From positions 1 to 35,010 of the IMG/VR virus record IMGVR_UViG_3300032268_001377: DNA of 35,010 nt, one strand, 5' to 3'. Positions 30,150 through 35,010 of this stretch are shown here, in pieces. The position numbers and the translations under genes were made by a program. Source of the stretch: a virus. A model generated the notes under the pieces. That model saw nothing but the letters and a program-made list of their open reading frames with translations, did not search any database and was not told where the DNA came from. The stretch's first letter is position 1, and every line of letters starts with the position of its first letter.

Positions 30150-30321
30150 GTCGCACCCGCATCGCCTCGCGAATCCACTCCGCGCGCGTCACGCCCGCCG
30201 TCCGCGCGGCCTCCGTCGCGGCATCGAGGAGCGCCTCGGGCAACGTCACCAGCACGCGCGCCTCGGTGAGGCCTCGCGACGGGCGCCCGTCGGGGTTGTT
30301 GCTGCGTCGTCGTCGCGTCAT
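30118..30321 (-). CDS. Ribbon-helix-helix DNA-binding regulator
   Basis: A 67-residue protein with a basic N-terminus (MTRRRRSNNPDGRPS), the short beta strand ARVLVTLPEA (21-30) and two helices (LLDAATEAARTAGVTRAEWI), the classical MetJ/Arc/CopG-type ribbon-helix-helix. Such dimers bind operators with the beta ribbon in the major groove. It is the last gene of the minus-strand cluster, 157 bases after an unrelated small acidic gene that has its own promoter with a palindromic operator. Autoregulation there is plausible. A 7-bp hairpin lies immediately upstream. Longer upstream starts give non-coding-like Pro/Arg-rich sequence. Confidence 0.75.
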   Translation of the reverse strand: MTRRRRSNNPDGRPSRGLTEARVLVTLPEALLDAATEAARTAGVTRAEWIREAMRVRLTASASSSTP

Positions 30322-30331
30322 CGTCCCCAGG

Positions 30332-30349
30332 CCCCGAGGTGACTCGGGG
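30332..30349 (-). promoter_or_regulatory. 7-bp stem-loop upstream of the RHH gene
   Basis: CCCCGAG-GTGA-CTCGGGG is a perfect stem of 7 pairs with a 4-base loop, 11 bases before the RHH start on the minus strand. No T-run follows on either strand, so it is not a canonical intrinsic terminator. It could be an operator, an mRNA structure controlling the RHH start, or attenuation after the preceding gene. The rest of 30350-30478 shows no convincing gene. Confidence 0.4.
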
Positions 30350-30478
30350 GCTCGAGACGACGGGCGAGTTGCCTCGCCGTCGCTGCCCTGTGGATGGCCG
30401 GGCCAGCCGTCACCGCGCTGAGGATGTCGCGCGGGGATTCCGTCAGACGCGCGCCCGGGCGATGGCCTCGCGGGTGGG

Positions 30479-30796
30479 TCAGGCCTTGCGCTCGGCCAAC
30501 TCGTGCGCCAGGGCGGCGTGGTGCTCGCGGTCGTACACGGCCAGAGCGGCGTGCAGCTCGTCGCGGCTCTCGGTGAGCGGCACGCCGAGGTACTTGGCCG
30601 TGCCCTCAAGTCCGAGCGCATTGCAGAGGCCTTCGCTCGCGCCGAGTTGTCCCGGCGTGAGACACTCGGCCAGGGCATCGAGCCCACCCTCGCGCACGAG
30701 GTCGTCGGCCGTGGAAGCGGCGTCCGAAACGGCGAGCTTGGCGATGCGGGCGTCGTCGGTGTGGGTCGTGGTCGTCGTGGTCGTCGTGGTCGTCAT
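30479..30796 (-). CDS. Small acidic unknown protein with poly-Thr N-terminus
   Basis: A 105-residue, acidic protein. It begins MTTTTTTTTTTHTDD, encoded by near-perfect ACGACCACG 9-base repeats (30764-30796), then SDAASTADDLVREGGLDALA, GQLGASEGLCNALGLEGTAK and a C-terminal helix (REHHAALAHELAERKA). GAGGAGA lies upstream of ATG 30796 on the minus strand, a good ribosome site. It has its own promoter and operator (30849-30885). A small acidic protein followed by a DNA-binding regulator recalls anti-defence gene pairs, but no family is recognised. The Thr tract could start further in if the true ATG is different. Confidence 0.62.
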   Translation of the reverse strand: MTTTTTTTTTTHTDDARIAKLAVSDAASTADDLVREGGLDALAECLTPGQLGASEGLCNALGLEGTAKYLGVPLTESRDELHAALAVYDREHHAALAHELAERKA

Positions 30797-30848
30797 TGTC
30801 GTGTCTCCTCGGCCCTCCCGGGCCTCAACGCGGCTCCATGCCGCCGTC

Positions 30849-30885
30849 GTGAGATATTGATATCACTAGCTCACAGCCAGCGCAA
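30849..30885 (-). promoter_or_regulatory. Minus-strand promoter with 26-bp palindromic operator
   Basis: On the minus strand, TTGCGC (30885-30880) and TATCAA (30862-30857) are separated by exactly 17 bp, a weak sigma70-like promoter firing toward the gene at 30796. Over its -10 lies a two-tier dyad, 30849-30874: outer arms GTGAG/CTCAC and an inner TGATATCA share the same centre at 30861.5. The segment is far more AT-rich than its surroundings. A repressor bound here would block the promoter. The linked RHH protein is the obvious candidate. Confidence 0.55.
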
Positions 30886-30912
30886 GGGGGAATCGACCGA
30901 CGCGTCGAGTCG

Positions 30913-31434
30913 TCAGTTGTTTCGGGCGGTTAGGCGCTTCCACTTCCGCCGCGGGCACCCAGCCTCAAGCCACGCGTCGAGCGCCACCAGCAGCTCGCGC
31001 GCGTCGACTCCCTGCCACCGGCCGCCCTTCTCCGCGTGCGCCCGCAGCCACGACACGCGCGCCCGGTGATGCGAGCGCCACTTCCCTGGGACGTGGTGAC
31101 ACGGCCGCAACGAGAGCACCTCGTCGCCCGACGGCCACGAGACGAAGCGCGCGGCCGGCATGGCGATCGACCCCGCGACTTGATCGCCACTCACCTCGAA
31201 TCCGGGCCGCTCCGCAAACACGACACGGCCGGGGTGCGAGATGCGCCGGTGGACGACGGCACGCACGCGCAGGTCGGTGCGGGCGGCTTCTCCGTCGATG
31301 TGAGCGAGGCAGTCCGCCAACACGACGTCGGGGTCGGTAGGGTCGACAGGAATGCGCATCACACCCGCCCCGGACGTCACGCGCCGGATGGCCTCGCCGA
31401 TGCGCGTCGACAGCGCCTTCACGTCGTCACTCAT
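30913..31434 (-). CDS. Hypothetical recombination-operon protein (173 aa)
   Basis: A 173-residue protein, last of the operon that begins at 34616. ATG 31434 overlaps the preceding gene by 8 bases. The sequence mixes strands and helices (MRIPVDPTDPDVVLADCLAH; RVRAVVHRRISHPGRVVFAE) and ends in a Trp/Arg-rich region with HAEKGGRWQGVDARELLVAL and CPRRKWKRL. The basic end and one Cys/His-containing stretch (RPCHHVPGKWRSHH) could contact nucleic acid. No family recognised. Confidence 0.63.
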   Translation of the reverse strand: MSDDVKALSTRIGEAIRRVTSGAGVMRIPVDPTDPDVVLADCLAHIDGEAARTDLRVRAVVHRRISHPGRVVFAERPGFEVSGDQVAGSIAMPAARFVSWPSGDEVLSLRPCHHVPGKWRSHHRARVSWLRAHAEKGGRWQGVDARELLVALDAWLEAGCPRRKWKRLTARNN

Positions 31435-31828
31435 GGTTGGCCGCCTCGCCCTGGCGTCGCAGCTCGTCCCGCACCGCATCGAGCAACGCCTGCTCTTTGT
31501 GGTGCCACTTCGCCTTGTCCGGGTTGTCGAGGTTTTCCCGCGCACAGCGCTCGTAGAAACGCAGGGTGTCGATGGCCGCGCCGCGAATCGGCTGGCCCTT
31601 CGAGCGCCCGAACGGCGGGAACACCGTCACGCCGTCGCCCGCAACGGCGCTGCGCTCGCCCGACGCCACGCGCTGCGGCGCTGTGACCGGCTGCAACCCC
31701 GACGCCTTCGCGTACCGCATCACGGCCGCGTGGATGACGCGTTTCACGTCGTCCGGCACAGCGTGCGGGTCGAGCCCGGCTGCGGTGAGGACTTCGTTCC
31801 ACGCGATGACTCGCTCTGCGCTGCTCAT
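31427..31828 (-). CDS. DUF3820-like phage recombination-associated protein
   Basis: A 133-residue protein. Residues 1-50 are helical (RVIAWNEVLTAAGLDPHAVP; VKRVIHAAVMRYAKASGL). The second half contains VFPPFGRSKGQPIRGAAIDT and LRFYERCARENLDN, the pattern of the small DUF3820-type module (FGKYKGxxIxxIPxxYLxWL) found beside phage exonucleases and annealing proteins. It is coupled upstream to the nuclease gene (ATGA). Function unknown; an accessory role in recombination is inferred. Confidence 0.63.
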   Translation of the reverse strand: MSSAERVIAWNEVLTAAGLDPHAVPDDVKRVIHAAVMRYAKASGLQPVTAPQRVASGERSAVAGDGVTVFPPFGRSKGQPIRGAAIDTLRFYERCARENLDNPDKAKWHHKEQALLDAVRDELRRQGEAANHE

Positions 31829-33075
31829 GTCGTCTCCTCGCCTTCGTTCCCCTCGTCCTCGGAAAAAACCGGCCCTGCGCCCGAGGGGGGAGCGGACGCA
31901 GCGGCCGGGAGCGCAGACGTCGCGCTCGTCACTTGGTACTCCTCGAACTCCGTCACAGTGCGCATCGTCACAGCGCCCGCCGCCGTCAGCAGCGCGAGTG
32001 CTGTCTTCGCGGCGTCCGCCTTCTGGCCGCGCGGGGCCAGCTTCGACGCGACGCGACCGATGGCGGTCTTGCTCGTCTTCATCGTCATCATCTCGCGCGC
32101 GGCGTCGACGCCGTACCTGCGGACCAACTCGGGCCACGCCTTCTCCGCGTCGATGACGCTGCGCTGCGACTCGCGCGGGCCCCACATGCGGCCGTTGCCG
32201 AGGGGGATGCCGTTGTTTTCTTTCGCCCACGCATGAAGCTGCGCCTCCACCTGCGACATGGCCGCCTTCACCGCGCGATACCGCTGGTAGGCGAGGCGCG
32301 CGACATCGGGCGTCACGATGCCCGTGGCGATGTCCTCCGCGACGGCCTGTGGGTCGGTCGCGAGCCGCCGCAGCATGGCCGTCTGCGTCGGGCAGTCGCG
32401 CCGCGCCGGGCAGTACCCGCACCACCCGCCGACGTTGTACCGGGGCGTCGTCTTCGCGGCCTCGACGGCCTCCACGACGCGACCGATGCGCGCCGCCGCG
32501 TGCAGCAGGTCGAGCGGGCCGAGCTCGTGCCACGTCACCCACGGCGTCGAGCCCATCGGCGCGGCGAGGATGCCCACCCGCACCGTCGTGACGCCGTGCC
32601 ACGCCGCCGCCGCAAGGGCGAGCAGCGCGAGCTGGGGGTTCTCCGACGGGTGCGTCACGTCGCCCCGGCCCGTCTTCAGGTCGACCACCACGACGCCGCC
32701 GGCCGCCTCGTCGACGCGCACGTAATCCGCCGTGCCGGCAATCTCCGTCGACCCGACGTCGTACGCGCGGCCCAGGTTGCGGCCCAACAACCGGCCGCGC
32801 CCCGTCGCAACGTCGTAGGCGTAGGCCACCTCGGACACGTGCGACGTGAGCCACGGGTGGCGCTCAAGCACGCCGTCGCTCCAGTCGGCCTCGTCCTCCG
32901 TCGCCACGGGGCCTTCCGACGCCTCGCCGCGCAGGTACGCGACGCGAGAGGCCAGCACTTCATGCAGGCGCGTGCCGTCCTCGGCGGCTTCAGTGGACTC
33001 CGGCACGCGCGGCAGCGCAAAGGACGACGGACAACGTTCGGCAGCCTCAAGGCCGGACGCGGTGAGGGCGCTCAC
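31825..33075 (-). CDS. Cas4/AddB-type PD-(D/E)XK exonuclease (RecB-like)
   Basis: A 416-residue nuclease of the RecB/Cas4/AddB type. The N-terminus LTASGLEAAERCPSSFALPR carries Cys15 and the usual ASxLExxxxCP pattern. GTRLHEVL (35-42) supplies the histidine, GTADYVRV holds Asp117, VVVDLKTGRG (129-138) gives the DxK pair (Asp132, Lys134), and NPQLALLALA (146-155) is motif QxxxY-like. CGYCPARRDC (219-228) together with Cys15 can hold a 4Fe-4S cluster. Paired with the ERF protein two genes upstream, it probably resects dsDNA ends for single-strand annealing, replacing lambda Exo. GTG 33075 overlaps the upstream stop (GTGA). The last 40 residues are Ser/Ala/Pro-rich. Confidence 0.85.
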   Translation of the reverse strand: MSALTASGLEAAERCPSSFALPRVPESTEAAEDGTRLHEVLASRVAYLRGEASEGPVATEDEADWSDGVLERHPWLTSHVSEVAYAYDVATGRGRLLGRNLGRAYDVGSTEIAGTADYVRVDEAAGGVVVVDLKTGRGDVTHPSENPQLALLALAAAAWHGVTTVRVGILAAPMGSTPWVTWHELGPLDLLHAAARIGRVVEAVEAAKTTPRYNVGGWCGYCPARRDCPTQTAMLRRLATDPQAVAEDIATGIVTPDVARLAYQRYRAVKAAMSQVEAQLHAWAKENNGIPLGNGRMWGPRESQRSVIDAEKAWPELVRRYGVDAAREMMTMKTSKTAIGRVASKLAPRGQKADAAKTALALLTAAGAVTMRTVTEFEEYQVTSATSALPAAASAPPSGAGPVFSEDEGNEGEETT

Positions 33076-33308
33076 TGGCCGCCTCGCGCCCGCTGCAGCG
33101 CCGCGCCCATGGCCTCGTACCTCGCCAGCGCCTCTCGCCTCGCGCCCGCGAAGTTGGCCGACGACCTGCCAAACGCGGGCTCGGCGACGTCGACAAGCTG
33201 CACCTCCCACGAGAACGTGCCGCGCTCATCGCGCGTGATGGTGACCCACCCAGCCGGGAACCCCGGCATCGTGCGGCGCCACACCGTCGACTTCCTCCAA
33301 TCGCTCAC
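33072..33308 (-). CDS. Small recombination-operon protein (78 aa)
   Basis: A 78-residue protein between the nuclease and ERF genes, overlapping both junctions (GTGA). It has MPGFPAGWVTITRDERGTFS and WEVQLVDVAEPAFGRSSANF as strands, then a helix (ARREALARYEAMGAALQRAR). This strand-strand-helix layout is seen in small phage accessory proteins. No family named; likely an auxiliary recombination or nuclease-modulating factor given its position. Confidence 0.62.
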   Translation of the reverse strand: MSDWRKSTVWRRTMPGFPAGWVTITRDERGTFSWEVQLVDVAEPAFGRSSANFAGARREALARYEAMGAALQRARGGQ

Positions 33309-34009
33309 TGGCCACCGCCCTTCTCGCGCGCCGCCAGCGCCGTCATGCGCGCCGTGTAGGCCGAGCGGATGCGCGCATTCTCCCGCAGCCGCTTGGCGTC
33401 CTTGTCGTCGGCCATCGCCTTGCCCACGGCCGTCAGCGCCGCGAGCGTGTCGGCGGCCTCGACGCGGGCGCACCACTCGCCGATGGTGTCGGGGAACGGC
33501 ACCACCTGCGCGGGCGGGCCGCTCGGGCCGCGCGGCGGACTCACCTGGGGCGGACGGGGCGGCGCGGCAATCTGCGGCGACTGCTCCTCGGTGTCGCGGT
33601 CCACCTCGTAGGTGGGGATGAGCAGCGTTTCGGTCAGCGCGTACTTGAGCGCCGCCGACATCGCCTTGTTGCTGGCCTTGTCGCCCGAGTCCATCGCTTC
33701 GCCCAGCGTCGTGCAGATGACGTGCGAACCGTCGAGGGCGTAGAAGGTGTGTTCGACGAGCAGCCGGACGCTCGCCATCTTCCCGCCAGACTTGCTGTCA
33801 AGCAGCTCGCGCTCGCGCTCGATGACGCGCGGCACGCAGATGACGCCCTGCTGCGCCATCACGTCCTGCACGTGCGCAACGACGTCGTCGATTCCGCGGA
33901 ACTGGTACTTCTGCGACTCGTTCTTCCGCGTTTTGCCGATGGCCCCAACCTCAGCCATCACCTTCGCCAGCGCCGCGTAGATACCCAGCGTCTTCGGTGC
34001 CTCGCTCAT
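33305..34009 (-). CDS. ERF-family single-strand annealing recombinase
   Basis: A 234-residue single-strand annealing protein of the ERF family. The conserved core is visible at residues 6-135: IYAALAKVMAEVGAIGKTRK, YQFRGIDDVVAHVQDVMAQQ, GVICVPRVI, and the signature LGEAMDSGDKASNKAMSAAL followed by KYALTETLLIPT. ERF proteins form rings that anneal complementary ssDNA, promoting recombination and genome circularisation. After a Pro-rich linker (PPRPPQVSPPRGPSGPP) a C-terminal helical region may contact SSB or the nuclease. ATG 34009 overlaps the upstream stop (ATGA). Confidence 0.92.
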   Translation of the reverse strand: MSEAPKTLGIYAALAKVMAEVGAIGKTRKNESQKYQFRGIDDVVAHVQDVMAQQGVICVPRVIERERELLDSKSGGKMASVRLLVEHTFYALDGSHVICTTLGEAMDSGDKASNKAMSAALKYALTETLLIPTYEVDRDTEEQSPQIAAPPRPPQVSPPRGPSGPPAQVVPFPDTIGEWCARVEAADTLAALTAVGKAMADDKDAKRLRENARIRSAYTARMTALAAREKGGGQ

Positions 34010-34212
34010 GTCTCCACCCCTGGGCCGCGCTGCGGCCGTCCGTACAGCGTCACTACTGCCTGAATCTCCGCGTCCAGCAGCACGCGGCCGCCGAACGCCG
34101 TGAACGTGTCGAGCGCGCGCCACTCGTGCGTCGCCGTGTCGAGGAGCCACCCACGGCCGCCCTCGACCCACATGGGCACCTTGCCGCCAAGCAACACCAC
34201 AAGCGCGCTCAC
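34006..34212 (-). CDS. Small hypothetical early protein (68 aa)
   Basis: A 68-residue beta-type protein (MWVEGGRGWLLDTATHEWRA; FGGRVLLDAEIQAVVTLYGR) starting at GTG 34212, coupled to the preceding gene by GTGA. No motif or family is recognised. It precedes ERF in the operon, so it is expressed early with the recombination genes. Confidence 0.6.
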   Translation of the reverse strand: MSALVVLLGGKVPMWVEGGRGWLLDTATHEWRALDTFTAFGGRVLLDAEIQAVVTLYGRPQRGPGVET

Positions 34213-34616
34213 CGGTCCTCCAAGCGCCGCCGCTCGAGCGCCGCGTCGTCGCGCCGCGCCTCTGCCTCCTCCAGTCGCTCGTGGGGCGTGCGCGACAGTC
34301 TCGACGCAGCCGACGGCAACATTCCGCGCGCACGCATCACCGACTCCAGCCGCGCGAGCTCGCGCACCAGTCCAGCGCCGGCCGCGCGCCACGTCCGCGC
34401 CTCGACGCCCGCGCGCTGCGCCGCCAACACCGCGCGCACGCCTTCGGTGACGCGCTCGAGCTGCTCGAGACAGACCCGCTCCTCGTCGAGGAGCGACTCC
34501 GCGCACTCGGCACAGACGGTGGACGCGCGCGCGTCCCCGCTGCACTCGCTGCACTCCACCCCACGCGGCGCGTCGTGCGCCGGGTTGTGGTCCCACTGCG
34601 ACTCTCTGTCGTTCAT
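34209..34616 (-). CDS. Zinc-finger-like protein, first gene of the recombination operon
   Basis: A 135-residue protein. The N-terminus contains CSECSGDARASTVCAEC, a C-x2-C-x9-C-x2-C arrangement fit to bind one zinc ion, followed by SLLDEERVCLEQLERVTEGV and a long Arg/Glu-rich coiled region (ARLESVMRARGMLPSAASRL; ERLEEAEARRDDAALERRRL). A zinc ribbon plus coiled coil suggests a regulator or RNA-polymerase/DNA-associated protein, but no family is certain. ATG 34616 is the first start downstream of the minus-strand promoter at 34748-34720, with a leader of about 95 bases. Confidence 0.68.
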   Translation of the reverse strand: MNDRESQWDHNPAHDAPRGVECSECSGDARASTVCAECAESLLDEERVCLEQLERVTEGVRAVLAAQRAGVEARTWRAAGAGLVRELARLESVMRARGMLPSAASRLSRTPHERLEEAEARRDDAALERRRLEDR

Positions 34617-34719
34617 TGTCCACCCCTGGTTGCTGCGCGTTCCCGAGCAACGCTTTCGCGATGCCGCCCGCCGCCACCTGCACGCCCGCCCGGCCCTCAG
34701 TGCTGCGAGGGTGAAAGGA

Positions 34720-34748
34720 GATATAGAACCAAAACGGTTTCACGTCAA
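34720..34748 (-). promoter_or_regulatory. Minus-strand early promoter (PL-like)
   Basis: On the minus strand, TTGACG (34748-34743) and TATATC (34725-34720) are spaced by exactly 17 bp, a good sigma70-like promoter upstream of the recombination operon (first start 34616). One operator copy (34727-34739) lies inside its spacer and the next (34750-34762) adjoins the -35, so a bound repressor would block RNA polymerase. Confidence 0.72.
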
Positions 34749-34785
34749 GAACCAAATTGGTTTGACGGGTGAAACCGAACTGTGT
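34727..34785. promoter_or_regulatory. Three operator sites in 23-bp tandem array
   Basis: Three 13-bp sites recur at exactly 23-bp steps: AACCAAAACGGTT (34727-34739), AACCAAATTGGTT (34750-34762, a perfect palindrome) and AACCGAACTGTGT (34773-34785, right half degenerate). The middle site is the exact centre (34756) of a larger dyad with arms CGGTTTCAC (34735-34743) and GTGAAACCG (34769-34777). The arrangement, three sites of graded quality between divergent promoters, resembles lambda OR/OL. The repressor itself is not identified. Confidence 0.72.
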
Positions 34786-34790
34786 ACAAC
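34762..34790 (+). promoter_or_regulatory. Plus-strand early promoter (PR-like)
   Basis: TTGACG (34762-34767) and TACAAC (34785-34790) are separated by exactly 17 bp, mirroring the minus-strand promoter about the central operator. The third operator copy lies within the spacer and first -10 base. The transcript would begin near 34797 and reach the gene at 34846. Confidence 0.65.
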
Positions 34791-34799
34791 GAGGGCGCG

Positions 34800-34812
34800 G
34801 GGCTGTGAGCCC
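34800..34812 (+). promoter_or_regulatory. Short hairpin in the plus-strand leader
   Basis: GGGCT-GTG-AGCCC makes a 5-bp stem with a 3-base loop at the very start of the predicted plus-strand transcript, about 35 bases before the start codon. It may stabilise the mRNA or affect early elongation. No U-run follows, so it is not a terminator. The short stem could also be chance in GC-rich DNA. Confidence 0.3.
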
Positions 34813-34845
34813 GTTCAGTAGAAATCCCCAATCAGGAGTGGGAAC

Positions 34846-35010
34846 GTGCACGCCTCGTCTCGGCCGACCCCGATGCCCTCAAAGTTTAAGGTTCCAGAAC
34901 GACGGAAGCAGGTGGCCGCTCGGCTGCCTGAGACGCTCGTGAGGAAGCTCGAAGCGGCGGTGCGCATCTGGAAGATTCAGGCGGTCGCCCAGGGGAAGGC
35001 CACTGAGGAG
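34846..35010 (+). CDS. 5' part of an early regulator-like gene (cut by window)
   Basis: An open frame from GTG 34846 runs to the window end (55 residues). AGGAG (34834-34838) with 7-base spacing is a strong ribosome site, and the plus-strand promoter lies 56 bases upstream. After a Ser/Pro/basic leader, KQVAARLPETLVRKLEAAVR looks like the strand-helix start of a ribbon-helix-helix or Arc-like protein, continuing with a basic helix (IWKIQAVAQGKATEE). Being first behind an operator-controlled promoter suggests a Cro-like or early regulatory role. The downstream half is missing. Confidence 0.6.
   Translation, partial: MHASSRPTPMPSKFKVPERRKQVAARLPETLVRKLEAAVRIWKIQAVAQGKATEE

Noticed and set aside
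30339-30860. 173-codon plus-strand frame with a poly-valine stretch
   Set aside because: The valine run is the complement of the minus-strand threonine codons; no other coding signal.
31933-33621. 562-codon plus-strand open frame over the nuclease and ERF genes
   Set aside because: Opposite strand carries recognisable ERF and PD-(D/E)XK proteins; the plus product is His/Arg/Ala-rich with no motif.

Overview
The window is almost entirely the genome of a long-tailed, non-contractile (siphovirus-like) temperate phage or prophage, in high-G+C DNA with GC-rich third codon positions. The best host clue is a 21-cysteine lipoprotein at 24462-24887 (minus), whose CCxxxGxC modules resemble those of many Myxococcota lipoproteins. 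A myxobacterial or related deltaproteobacterial host is therefore likely, but this is inference. No integrase, tRNA, rRNA, CRISPR array or insertion sequence was recognised. No stretch longer than about 230 bases lacks a gene.

Layout. (1) 1-5851, plus strand: an early/replication operon with stop-start overlaps. It holds an HTH-like small protein, a C5-cytosine methyltransferase that carries a second gene in another frame, a lambda-O-like replication protein with iteron-like repeats inside its gene, a DnaC-like helicase loader, a DPPY-type DNA methyltransferase, an HU-like protein, a VRR-NUC-like nuclease and several small unknowns. (2) 5844-7691: terminase small and large subunits. (3) 7735-13823: a portal-MuF fusion, a protease with a nested scaffold start, cement protein, major capsid protein and connectors. 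(4) 13825-24477: tail genes, including a fibre-like protein, terminator, tube, chaperones, tape measure, hub and distal proteins. (5) 24462-24887, minus: the lipoprotein cargo gene (moron). (6) 24946-26700: coiled-coil, membrane and DUF5675 proteins, probably the lysis region. (7) 26705-30149: further virion or fibre proteins, including a 21-residue-repeat protein and a BppU-like protein. (8) 34616-30118, minus: a recombination operon (ERF annealing protein and a Cas4/AddB-type PD-(D/E)XK nuclease), followed by a separately promoted pair of small genes ending in a ribbon-helix-helix regulator. (9) 34617-34845: a divergent control region with two sigma70-like promoters and three operators at 23-bp spacing, then the start of a plus-strand regulator-like gene cut by the window end.

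If the two ends are joined, the plus-strand promoter at about 34.76-34.79 kb would run into the replication operon at the left end, and the minus-strand promoter would drive recombination genes. This is the lambda PR/PL logic, so the window may be most of a circularly read phage genome of roughly this size.

The most unusual signals are the gene overlapping the cytosine methyltransferase; an 18-bp element that occurs twice, each time exactly 39 nt before the start codon of a gene without a Shine-Dalgarno; the 23-bp-period operator array; and the antisense cysteine-rich lipoprotein.
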